Source: Butyrivibrio sp. (GTDB taxonomy: Bacteria > Bacillota_A > Clostridia > Lachnospirales > Lachnospiraceae). From it: a DNA stretch of 21,143 nucleotides. Location: the NCBI GenBank assembly GCA_024690635.1, contig JAILOW010000042.1, positions 1 to 21,143 of the forward strand, read 5' to 3'. Position numbers and translations under genes: made by a program. Below, in pieces: positions 8,357-14,858 of the stretch. Position 1 is the stretch's first letter. Every line of letters starts with the position of its first letter. The notes under the pieces are model-generated. The model ran no database searches and had not been told where the DNA came from. It worked only from the letters and a program-made list of their open reading frames with translations.

Positions 8357-9904
8357 TCAGATAGACAGCTTTTGCCTGATCACAGGTTTTATGCCAAAGA
8401 CTTCTTCAAAAAATGCTGCTCTGTGTCCGAAAAGCCCCTTTTCAAGGGTAATGTCATCTCTGGTCTGAATAGTGATGATAAGCTCTCTGTCTTTTACTGA
8501 AACCTTTACATCCTTGAACTTTTGCTTGTGGGTTCGGTCAAGACCGTTTGCCACTCTGAGGATCGCAGTGAGCTTGGCGACTCTCAGATACTCATCATAG
8601 GAAAGCCCCTCAAGATAAGAGCTGTTGGAATTAAAGTGCTCAAACTCCTCGTGATTGTATCTGACGACGTTGGCGACAATGGCTCTTTCATTGTGGGAAA
8701 GGCCAATGATCTCCGTAGACATGATGATATTGTAGGAACAGTCTCCAAGGTTCACCATGCTTATGTATTTTCCGCAGTCATGAAGCATTGTGGCAACCTG
8801 CAAAAGGAGCCTGTCTCTTTTTCCAAGGCCGCTTATCTTTTTGGTGTTGTCAAAGATAGCAAGAGCTATGTGCTGCAGAGTCTCTCTTCTTGATCTGCTT
8901 CCCATATATCTCTTGGAAATATTCTGGGCGCAGGAAATGATATCGTTTTCAAAATCATGGGGAGACTTGATAAAATTCTTTTTCTCCGCATACTCATAGG
9001 CGATACCGTCGCAGAGCGTCATTCCGGGTGTCCAGATGTTTTCTGCCTTTGTCATATCAAGGATCGATTTGATAAGGATTCCCGAAACATACAAAAGAGG
9101 AAGATTATCCTCTGAAATATCAAACTTCTTGGCTACATCCGAGGTGTTAAGATTGGATGCCTTATTTAAAAAGCTCACGTAGTCATCGCTTGTAACGCAG
9201 CCCACCTTTTGGGAATCTGCCGTGATACGCCTTATGACCGGCGATACATAGTCATCTATAACGATGAGATTCTCAATTGATCTGTCTTTTAAATACATTT
9301 TGGAAAAGACCCCAAGCTGAGAGCTTACAAGTTCCTGAATAAGTTCAAAGTATTTGCCCCAGGTGGCGTGAAGGGATTCCATTGTAGCGTGAAGACGAAG
9401 AACTCCCATCCTCAGGTTCTGAGTGGCTATCAAAGAGTCTTTTTCAAAAAGAGATATCTGAATGCTGCCACCGCCGATATCCACTATGGCAGTAGGTCTT
9501 TTGATGATTTCCTGGAAAAGCTCGTTTTTAAGAGCTATGGACTTATAGTCAAGAAATCTTTGCTCGGAGTTACTTAGGATCTCGATATATATACCTGTCC
9601 TCTGGCGGATAAGCTCCCTTAAGATTACAATATCCCTGGTCTCTCTGATGGCGCTGGTACCATAGGCTCTGTAATGCCTTGCCCCATACCCTTCCATGAT
9701 CTTTTTGAACTCTCCAAGGATACGTATCAGCTCCTCCACATGTCCCGTAGAGATCTTGCCGGAAGCATAGGTCTCACTTCCAAGATCGATCCTGTGTCGT
9801 ATGTGGTCGATTTCTCTGACGCCCCTGGTCTCAGAAAGTTCAAAGATCTTAAGAGCGATTTCATATGAACCTACATCAATTGCAGCAAAAACTTCTCCCG
9901 TCAT
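8357..9904 (-). CDS. ppx: Ppx/GppA family exopolyphosphatase with C-terminal HD domain
   Basis: Removes terminal phosphates from polyphosphate; family members can also hydrolyse pppGpp. The 515 residues start at ATG 9904, chosen because AGAGG lies five bases upstream. A TTG start at 9943 would overlap the end of pheA and has no site. The ASKHA-fold half shows FAAIDVGSYEIALKIFEL (phosphate 1 loop) and IVDIGGGSIQISLF (DIGGGS at 142-147). The C-terminal half has the metal-dependent HD signature MLHDCGKYI (H375/D376) and further histidines in LSHNERAIVANVVRYNHEE. This is the long, HD-containing architecture. It sits 25 bases after pheA and 15 before ppk1 in one operon. Confidence 0.93.
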   Translation of the reverse strand: MTGEVFAAIDVGSYEIALKIFELSETRGVREIDHIRHRIDLGSETYASGKISTGHVEELIRILGEFKKIMEGYGARHYRAYGTSAIRETRDIVILRELIRQRTGIYIEILSNSEQRFLDYKSIALKNELFQEIIKRPTAIVDIGGGSIQISLFEKDSLIATQNLRMGVLRLHATMESLHATWGKYFELIQELVSSQLGVFSKMYLKDRSIENLIVIDDYVSPVIRRITADSQKVGCVTSDDYVSFLNKASNLNTSDVAKKFDISEDNLPLLYVSGILIKSILDMTKAENIWTPGMTLCDGIAYEYAEKKNFIKSPHDFENDIISCAQNISKRYMGSRSRRETLQHIALAIFDNTKKISGLGKRDRLLLQVATMLHDCGKYISMVNLGDCSYNIIMSTEIIGLSHNERAIVANVVRYNHEEFEHFNSNSSYLEGLSYDEYLRVAKLTAILRVANGLDRTHKQKFKDVKVSVKDRELIITIQTRDDITLEKGLFGHRAAFFEEVFGIKPVIRQKLSI

Positions 9905-9929
9905 AGGCACCTCTGATGTGATCTTTCGA

Positions 9930-11057
9930 TCAGTAATTTCCAAGTATCTTCATCATCTTTGCCTCTTCCCTGAGGCCTCTGAGCGCATTCTTTACAGCGC
10001 TTTCCTCCAGATTTCCGTCAAAATCGATAAAGAATCTGTATTCCCAGTTTTTGTCCTCAATGGGTCTTGATTCTATCTTGGTCATATTGAGATTGTTGTA
10101 GATAAAATGAGACATAATATGATAAAGAGATCCTGCCTCGTGAGGTATTTCCATGCAAAGGCTGATCTTGCCTGCCCCCTTTAAAAATACCTTCTGAGCT
10201 GTGACGATGATAAATCTGGTGGAATTGGAATCCGCCTGATTTATGCCCTCTTTTATGATCTCAAGTCCGTAGATCTCAGCCGCAAGCTTGCTGGCAATTG
10301 CGCCCTGAGTCTTATCTTTCTCTTCAGCTACCTTTCTGGCTGCAAAAGCATTGTTTTTCATACCGATCTGTCTGATCTGAGGGTTGTCGGTCAAAAATCT
10401 TGCGCTCTGCATAAGAGACTGGGGATGGGAATAAACGGTCTTTATATCGGAAAGCTGCGCCCCGGGAAGACCCATGAGGCAATGCCTGATCTCTATGATC
10501 TGCTCTCCTATTATGTAGCACTCATACTCCGTCAGAAGATCATATATCTCGCTGACTATGCCCGCTGTGGAATTTTCTATAGGCAGGACCGCATAATCTG
10601 CGCTGCCCTCTTCAAGTGCCGCAAATGCATCCCTGAAGGTATCCACGTGAAAGCAGCTTACGTCCTTGCCGAAATACTCCTTGGTTGCAGCCTCTGAATA
10701 AGCTCCCTCTGCGCCCTGAAAGCACACTCTGGAGTGCTTTTTATCAATACTGTCTATTTCTATAAAAGGAAGACGAAGGGTTGCTCCCTCCTCCGTAAGT
10801 TTCTGATACTGAAGCTTCCTGCTCATGGACATGATCTGGGAAAATAGCTCCTTAACCCCGATCTTGTTAAAATCCGAATGGGCAAGTTCCTTTACAGCCT
10901 CAAGTTTTTGCTGTTCTCTTTCTCTGTCAAAAACCTTTTTTCCTGTGCTGATCTTGTAATCCGCTATCTGTGAGGATATCTCCATCCTCTTTTCATAAAG
11001 CTCTACTATCTGTCTGTCCACATCATCGATGTCACGCCTTAAATCCTGTAAATCCAT
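9930..11057 (-). CDS. pheA: bifunctional chorismate mutase/prephenate dehydratase (P-protein)
   Basis: Converts chorismate to prephenate and then to phenylpyruvate, the committed branch to phenylalanine. It has 375 residues from ATG 11057; GGAGG lies five bases upstream, while an in-frame GTG four codons earlier overlaps that site. Three domains are visible: an AroQ chorismate mutase helix bundle (about residues 1-88: LRRDIDDVDRQIVELYEKR, IADYK, FDRERE), prephenate dehydratase (about 109-287, from VCFQGAEGAYSEAA through PIENSTAG to the catalytic NSTRF at 278-282), and an ACT regulatory domain (about 297-370) with the ESRP motif at 329-332 that takes part in phenylalanine feedback inhibition. 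It is first in an operon with ppx, ppk1, maf and a small acidic gene. The leader is only about 23 bases, so no T-box or leader-peptide attenuator fits. Confidence 0.96.
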   Translation of the reverse strand: MDLQDLRRDIDDVDRQIVELYEKRMEISSQIADYKISTGKKVFDREREQQKLEAVKELAHSDFNKIGVKELFSQIMSMSRKLQYQKLTEEGATLRLPFIEIDSIDKKHSRVCFQGAEGAYSEAATKEYFGKDVSCFHVDTFRDAFAALEEGSADYAVLPIENSTAGIVSEIYDLLTEYECYIIGEQIIEIRHCLMGLPGAQLSDIKTVYSHPQSLMQSARFLTDNPQIRQIGMKNNAFAARKVAEEKDKTQGAIASKLAAEIYGLEIIKEGINQADSNSTRFIIVTAQKVFLKGAGKISLCMEIPHEAGSLYHIMSHFIYNNLNMTKIESRPIEDKNWEYRFFIDFDGNLEESAVKNALRGLREEAKMMKILGNY

Positions 11058-11086
11058 TGATTCCTCCACTTTTCAGATATATAAAA

Positions 11087-11115
11087 ATTTTAGCCCAATT
11101 ACTTCTTGATAGCAA
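11087..11115 (-). promoter_or_regulatory. promoter of the pheA-ppx-ppk1-maf operon
   Basis: On the minus strand: -35 TTGCTA (11115-11110), an exact 17-base spacer, and -10 TAAAAT (11092-11087). The expected transcription start is near 11080, about 23 bases before the pheA ATG. The -35 lies inside the palindrome 11101-11120 and overlaps the -35 of the opposite promoter by two bases. Confidence 0.72.
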
Positions 11116-11120
11116 GAAGT
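11101..11120. promoter_or_regulatory. palindromic operator candidate covering both divergent -35 boxes
   Basis: ACTTCTTG (11101-11108), four-base centre ATAG, CAAGAAGT (11113-11120): perfect 8-bp arms. Both -35 hexamers (plus 11106-11111, minus 11110-11115) fall inside it. There is no T-run on either side, so it is not a terminator. Binding of a dimeric regulator is inferred; the regulator is not identified. Confidence 0.65.
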
Positions 11121-11134
11121 CCCACGCATATAAT
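11106..11134 (+). promoter_or_regulatory. promoter of the DUF5050-like/pyrB/pyrI operon
   Basis: -35 TTGATA (11106-11111), 17-base spacer, perfect -10 TATAAT (11129-11134). The start point is expected near 11141, which would place the GGAGGAG ribosome site at the very 5' end of the mRNA (a leader of about 13 bases). Confidence 0.8.
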
Positions 11135-11153
11135 GAGTAGTGGAGGAGAAAAA

Positions 11154-12164
11154 ATGTCCAAGAAATCTATTCTTTTCATGTCCTTGTTCGCACTTCTGAT
11201 CACAGGATTTGTAATTCTTTATGTCCTGGATCAGCGTGTTCCCATGGATCCGGCAGATATTGGTAATACCGCCGGTAATCTTCAAAACAGCGGTCTTTTC
11301 TTTGAAATGGGTGACAAAATCTATTTCTCAAACGCATCCGACTCAGGATGTCTCTATTCAATGAATCCCGACGAATCAAACCCCAAGAGACTCACCAGCA
11401 TGGGGGTAAAGTATATAAACGGAGCCAACGACTTTCTTTATTTCTACATGGATTCAACCAAAATCGCCAAAAATGTAAAGGGCCTCGGCTCTGCTTCCAA
11501 TCAGTACGGAATCTACAGATGCAGGATTAGCGGCAGGGATCAGACCTGTCTTCTTCGTGACTTCTGCGGAGAGGTACAGCTTTGCGGCGAATATCTTTAT
11601 TATCAGGTAAAGACAAACGGCGGTTCACTCAACAAGATAAGAGTTGATCAAAAGAATCAGTCCCTGGTCAAAGACGAATACATTTCACCTGTCTGCTACG
11701 ACAACGGTGTTATCTACTTTTCCGGTGTTACCGATGATCATAACATTCATGCCATGCACACAACTGCGGGAGATACAGAATCAAGTATCATAAACGGCTT
11801 CTACTTCTTCCCTGTTGTTACGGATGGTTTCATTTATTATCTGAACGGTGATTCCAATTACAGTCTCTGGAGAACAAACCTCTACTCCGGAGCTCAGGAG
11901 CTTATCACCTCCGACAGGGTTGACTGCTTTACCATGGACCACGAGCATATCTACTACTCTTTTTCCGACAAAGATGCTCCGTCCCTTCGCAGGATCGATC
12001 TTGACGGCAACAACAAAATGATACTGTACGACGGAGTTGTTAACAGCATTAACGTAACTTCGCGTTATGTATATTTCAAGGAATTTGGCAATGATGATGT
12101 TCTCTATCACATTCCCATTGACCTTTCGCAACCCGCCACTGTATTTGCACCGGTGGCAAAATAA
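11154..12164 (+). CDS. membrane-anchored propeller-like protein, DUF5050-like
   Basis: Product of 336 residues from ATG 11154, chosen because GGAGGAG lies just upstream. An in-frame ATG at 11106 falls inside the promoter and cannot be transcribed from it. A short basic N-terminus (SKK) and one hydrophobic segment (about residues 6-24, ILFMSLFALLITGFVILYVL) anchor it, with the rest outside the cell. The body is a series of repeats of the kind aromatic-Tyr-Tyr/Phe-x-aspartate turn (for example DKIYFSNASDSGCLYSMNPD, GEYLYYQV, NGVIYFSGV, DGFIYYLNGD, EHIYYSFSDKD, SRYVYFKEFG), as in DUF5050/beta-propeller proteins. The molecular role is unknown; binding or sensing outside the membrane is plausible. 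Its stop is 18 bases before the pyrB start, so it leads the pyrBI operon. Confidence 0.85.
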   Translation: MSKKSILFMSLFALLITGFVILYVLDQRVPMDPADIGNTAGNLQNSGLFFEMGDKIYFSNASDSGCLYSMNPDESNPKRLTSMGVKYINGANDFLYFYMDSTKIAKNVKGLGSASNQYGIYRCRISGRDQTCLLRDFCGEVQLCGEYLYYQVKTNGGSLNKIRVDQKNQSLVKDEYISPVCYDNGVIYFSGVTDDHNIHAMHTTAGDTESSIINGFYFFPVVTDGFIYYLNGDSNYSLWRTNLYSGAQELITSDRVDCFTMDHEHIYYSFSDKDAPSLRRIDLDGNNKMILYDGVVNSINVTSRYVYFKEFGNDDVLYHIPIDLSQPATVFAPVAK

Positions 12165-12182
12165 TCATTTACGGGAGTGAGT

Positions 12183-13139
12183 ATGAACAAACTACGACAC
12201 ATGATGAATCCTCTCGACTTCTCCATCGAGGAGCTTGAGAACCTGTTTGATGTGGCGGTGGACATCGAGAAAAACTCTGAAGCCTACGCCCACAAATGCG
12301 ACGGCAAGATTCTTGCCACCTGTTTCTATGAACCAAGTACCAGAACAAGACTTTCTTTTGAAACCGCAATGCTCAGACTCGGAGGCAAATGCCTAGGCTT
12401 TGCGGATGCCACATCTTCCTCCGCAGCAAAAGGAGAAAGCGTTGCCGACACCATTCGTGTTATTTCCTGTTTCGCAGACATATGTGCAATGAGACATCCC
12501 AAGGAAGGCGCTCCCATGGTAGCCGCTTCCAGATCTCAGATCCCCGTCATTAACGCAGGCGACGGCGGACATCAGCATCCCACTCAGACTCTTACAGATC
12601 TTCTCACCATCAGATCCCTATACGGCGGTCTAAACAATTTCACCATCGGTCTCTGCGGAGATCTTAAATTTGGCAGAACCGTTCATTCTCTTATCAATGC
12701 TCTCTCTCGTTACGAGGGCATCAAATTCATTTTTATCTCACCCAAAGAACTCCGTGTTCCCGATTACATAACAGAAATGCTTGATGCAAAAGGTCTTAAG
12801 TACGAAGAAGTAATTAAGCTTGAAGAAGTTATGCCGCAACTTGATTTCCTCTATATGACAAGAGTACAGAAAGAGCGTTTCTTTAACGAAGAAGACTACA
12901 TCAGATTAAAGAACTTCTATATCCTGGACAAGGAAAAGATGGAGCTTGCAAAAGAAAACATGTATATACTCCATCCCCTTCCCAGAGTAAACGAGATCTC
13001 CGTAGAAGTGGATGATGACAAAAGAGCTGCCTACTTCCGTCAGGTTCAGTACGGCCTCTACGTAAGAATGGCTCTTATCCTCACACTCCTTGATATGACC
13101 GATGCTCATATGAATGAAGGTCTTTTGAAAAAGTTCTGA
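12183..13139 (+). CDS. pyrB: aspartate carbamoyltransferase, catalytic chain
   Basis: Condenses carbamoyl phosphate and aspartate, the first committed step of pyrimidine synthesis. It has 318 residues from ATG 12183 with GGAG five bases upstream; an in-frame GTG at 12177 overlaps that site. Carbamoyl-phosphate loop [15 protein letters not shown] has S52-T53-R54-T55-R56; the swing-loop lysine is K83 in [38 protein letters not shown] and HPLPRVNEI follow. The sequence is of the E. coli type that assembles with regulatory chains, and pyrI follows 28 bases later. No UTP-sensing attenuator or PyrR-type leader precedes it: the upstream space is the 18-base gap after the DUF5050-like gene. Control must come from the shared promoter and from PyrI allostery. 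Confidence 0.97.
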   Translation: MNKLRHMMNPLDFSIEELENLFDVAVDIEKNSEAYAHKCDGKILATCFYEPSTRTRLSFETAMLRLGGKCLGFADATSSSAAKGESVADTIRVISCFADICAMRHPKEGAPMVAASRSQIPVINAGDGGHQHPTQTLTDLLTIRSLYGGLNNFTIGLCGDLKFGRTVHSLINALSRYEGIKFIFISPKELRVPDYITEMLDAKGLKYEEVIKLEEVMPQLDFLYMTRVQKERFFNEEDYIRLKNFYILDKEKMELAKENMYILHPLPRVNEISVEVDDDKRAAYFRQVQYGLYVRMALILTLLDMTDAHMNEGLLKKF

Positions 13140-13167
13140 TGTTTTTTGAACAAGAAAAGAGGTAAAC

Positions 13168-13611
13168 ATGTTAAATATCGGTAAAATCGAAGAAGGCTTT
13201 GTTCTGGATCATATTCAGGCCGGAAAAAGCATGCAGATATACAGGCATCTGGGACTTGATAAACTGGATTCCACAGTTGCCATAATCAAAAATGCCAAGA
13301 GTAAAGCCATGGGCAAAAAAGACATTCTGAAGGTAGAATGCGATATCGACACTCTTAACCTTGATGTCCTTGCATTTATTGACCACAATATCACAGTTAA
13401 TGTTATAAAGGCAGGCGAGATCATAGAGAAAAGATCTCTCGTACTTCCAAGAGAGATCACAGGTGTCATCAAGTGTCACAACCCCCGCTGCATCTCTTCC
13501 ATCGAGCAGGAGCTTCCGCATATATTCTATCTTGCTGATGAAAAGAACGAGATCTACCGCTGCAGATACTGCGACGAAAAGTACTCTGACGGCGACGGAA
13601 AAGTTCATTGA
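13168..13611 (+). CDS. pyrI: aspartate carbamoyltransferase, regulatory chain
   Basis: Binds nucleotide effectors and, through a zinc domain, holds the catalytic trimers together. In its 147 residues, residues 1-98 are the allosteric domain (MLNIGKIEEGFVLDHIQAGK, NAKSKAMGKKDILKVE) and the C-terminal zinc domain has four cysteines C103, C108, C132 and C135, with the same C-x4-C-x23-C-x2-C spacing as the E. coli chain. AGAGG is five bases before the ATG. It is the last gene of the operon and is followed by a strong hairpin terminator 22 bases after the stop. Confidence 0.97.
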   Translation: MLNIGKIEEGFVLDHIQAGKSMQIYRHLGLDKLDSTVAIIKNAKSKAMGKKDILKVECDIDTLNLDVLAFIDHNITVNVIKAGEIIEKRSLVLPREITGVIKCHNPRCISSIEQELPHIFYLADEKNEIYRCRYCDEKYSDGDGKVH

Positions 13612-13633
13612 TAAAGGTGTTTTATATGACGAA

Positions 13634-13666
13634 AAAGGGATTGAGAAGTTAATTCTCAATCCCTTT
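13634..13666. terminator. terminator after pyrI, probably bidirectional
   Basis: Perfect 14-bp stem: AAAGGGATTGAGAA (13634-13647), loop GTTAA (13648-13652), TTCTCAATCCCTTT (13653-13666). The plus strand continues TTATTATTT and the minus strand continues TTC after a run of T, so it can also end the minus-strand small gene at 13703-13873. Confidence 0.9.
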
Positions 13667-13702
13667 ATTATTTAATACAGTATCCTATTGTAATATTCTG
13701 TT

Positions 13703-13873
13703 TTATTTGATATAGCCTTCTCTTCTGTAGTGAGTCTCATCGTCGTGTTTAACACGCCTTCGTTCCTCACCTCGCAGCATTTCCTGCATGAAAGGAGAAT
13801 CATTTACGCCGCCTATGGATATGGGCTGTGTTTCCCTTCCGGTGTAGATTTCTTTGTTCTTTTCACCAAACAT
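13703..13873 (-). CDS. small hypothetical protein, 56 residues
   Basis: A short frame starting at ATG 13873 with a very strong ribosome site, AAAGGGGG at 13888-13881, seven bases upstream, and ending TAA at 13703. The product starts MFGEKNKEIYTGRETQPISI, continues through GGVNDSPFMQEMLRGEE, and ends in a charged stretch (RRRVKHDDETHYRREGYIK). It is hydrophilic, rich in Arg/Lys and Glu/Asp, and has no signal peptide or membrane segment. I do not recognise it. AT-rich DNA with two TATAAT boxes lies upstream, and the bidirectional hairpin at 13634-13666 lies downstream, so it could be a complete small transcription unit. The ribosome site and the long aligned flanks argue for a real gene; its shortness leaves doubt. 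Confidence 0.6.
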   Translation of the reverse strand: MFGEKNKEIYTGRETQPISIGGVNDSPFMQEMLRGEERRRVKHDDETHYRREGYIK

Positions 13874-13896
13874 AACAATACCCCCTTTGTAATATC

Positions 13897-13919
13897 ATTA
13901 TATTTATAGTTTTATTATA
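13897..13919 (-). promoter_or_regulatory. possible -10 boxes upstream of the 56-residue gene
   Basis: Two TATAAT hexamers on the minus strand (13902-13897 and 13919-13914) lie 24-46 bases before the ATG in AT-rich DNA. The nearest one has only a weak -35 (TTTATG, 18-base spacer). Promoter activity is plausible but not firmly located. Confidence 0.35.
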
Positions 13920-13928
13920 ACATAAATC

Positions 13929-14072
13929 TACATATCGGATATTAATACGGATTGCTGCGCTTCGCTCCCGCAATCCTAAACACCATTCGGAATCCGCGCT
14001 AAGGTATATACTCCGTCATGCCTCCAAGCTCGGAATCACAGATTCCTCGCTGGAGTGGCTTCGCCATATGTA
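13929..14072. repeat. palindrome-rich extragenic element, candidate REP/MITE-like sequence
   Basis: A compact, visibly GC-richer block between AT-rich flanks. The ends are inverted: TACATAT at 13929-13935 and ATATGTA at 14066-14072, extended inward by GG/CC after one bulged base. Inside are GGATTGC/GCAATCC (13949-13955 with 13970-13976) and a 13-bp stepped hairpin at 14022-14055 (CTCCA, GC, GGAATC / GATTCC, GC, TGGAG; loop ACA). A TAAAT pentamer occurs at each end (13923-13927 and 14071-14075), which might be a target duplication but overlaps the right terminus and lies in AT-rich DNA. No protein-coding potential is apparent. Mobility or repetition in the genome cannot be judged from this window. 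Confidence 0.5.
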
Positions 14073-14083
14073 AATAATTAAAT

Positions 14084-14121
14084 AAAGTCCAGCTGGTGAG
14101 TAAACTCTCCATCTGGACTTT
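14084..14121 (-). terminator. terminator of the CAP-domain lipoprotein gene
   Basis: A 17-bp stem with two mismatches: left arm 14084-14100 (AAAGTCCAG, CTGGTGAG), loop TAAA 14101-14104, right arm 14105-14121. It is 24 bases past the stop on the minus strand, followed there by TTTATTTAATT. Confidence 0.82.
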
Positions 14122-14145
14122 CTTTCATTATTTACGCATGACTCA

Positions 14146-14703
14146 TTAATATCCAAATTCTTGTGCCCAGTACCAGCTGCCGTCACCTGTCTGGCAGATG
14201 GCGATACCTACTGTCTTGTAGCCGGCATCCATGATGTTGGCTGCGTGTGTAGGTGAATTCATCCATGCTGTGTAAACACTGTCAGCTGACTGATAGAGCT
14301 TGGCAAGGTTCTCACCGTACTGAACATTAGAATCTACTGTCCAGAATGCCGAACCGTTTGGTCTTGTATGTGAAAATGAAGAAGTGATCTCGTTGGCACG
14401 AACCTGAGCGGCATTTGTAAGAGCATCGCTCCAAGCATAAGGTGCAAGTCCCTGAGCCTGTCTCTGCTGATTCATGAGATTAAATACAGCTGTACAAGCA
14501 TCGAGTGCTGCCTGGCTGGATGCTGTTGATGATGCAAGTGCAATAGCACCATCATCGATCCATATCTCACCAAGACCTTCCGTAAGTCCTCTGGTTGCAG
14601 CCTGATCATCGATCACCGCCTGCTGCTTTGCTCCGCAAGCTACCAGTGAAAAGGTGAGTACAGCGGTTAATGCAATTGCTACGATCTTCCTGATCTTTTT
14701 CAT
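14146..14703 (-). CDS. CAP-domain (SCP/PR-1, YkwD-like) lipoprotein
   Basis: Secreted, membrane-tethered protein of 185 residues. The signal peptide MKKIRKIVAIALTAVLTFSL is followed by a lipobox LVAC with the lipidated cysteine C23. After a spacer, the CAP domain covers about 65-185: FNLMNQQRQAQGLAPYAW, the SHTRPNGSAFW block with H112, GENLA with E131, the WMNSPTHAANIMDAGYKTVGIA block with H153, and the C-terminal WYWAQEFGY. The conserved His/Glu set of the CAP cavity is present. Function is not defined in bacteria; extracellular roles are assumed. It carries no LPxTG-like sorting signal, so it is not an obvious substrate of the neighbouring sortase. AGGAG lies nine bases before the ATG. It has its own terminator and a possible promoter at 14783-14810. 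Confidence 0.93.
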   Translation of the reverse strand: MKKIRKIVAIALTAVLTFSLVACGAKQQAVIDDQAATRGLTEGLGEIWIDDGAIALASSTASSQAALDACTAVFNLMNQQRQAQGLAPYAWSDALTNAAQVRANEITSSFSHTRPNGSAFWTVDSNVQYGENLAKLYQSADSVYTAWMNSPTHAANIMDAGYKTVGIAICQTGDGSWYWAQEFGY

Positions 14704-14782
14704 AACATTACACTCCTAAAAATCAAAATCCGACTAACCTATATTCCTATATAAATACTACCTTAGAGATAAAGAGCAAATC

Positions 14783-14810
14783 AATATAATAAAGCATAAA
14801 ATTTGTCCAA
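14783..14810 (-). promoter_or_regulatory. possible promoter of the CAP-domain lipoprotein gene
   Basis: On the minus strand: TTGGAC (14810-14805), 16-base spacer, TATATT (14788-14783). It would give a leader of about 70 bases before ATG 14703. It lies in the 155-base gap after the sortase gene, where no terminator is obvious. Confidence 0.45.
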
Positions 14811-14858
14811 AATAAATATTAATTTCACTTTACAAGAGGACTGACTGAAACTTTATTT

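Noticed and set aside
11101..11120. Palindrome read as a transcription terminator
   Set aside because: No T-run follows on either strand and both -35 boxes lie inside it; an operator fits better.
11058..11153. T-box or phenylalanine leader peptide before pheA
   Set aside because: The predicted leader is only about 23 bases; no room for either element.
13626..13652. Eight-codon frame (MTKKGLRS) with AAAGGTG upstream, ending in the loop of the pyrI terminator
   Set aside because: It looks like a leader peptide, but no gene lies downstream on that strand for it to control. Its coding part is mostly the terminator arm, so chance is more likely.
13171..13659. 162-codon frame opposite pyrI
   Set aside because: It covers pyrI and the terminator in antisense, with low-complexity hydrophobic content and no ribosome site. 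pyrI is unmistakable.
13744..13756. CGTGTT-T-AACACG palindrome
   Set aside because: Perfect but short, inside the 56-residue gene, and not near a promoter; no supported role.
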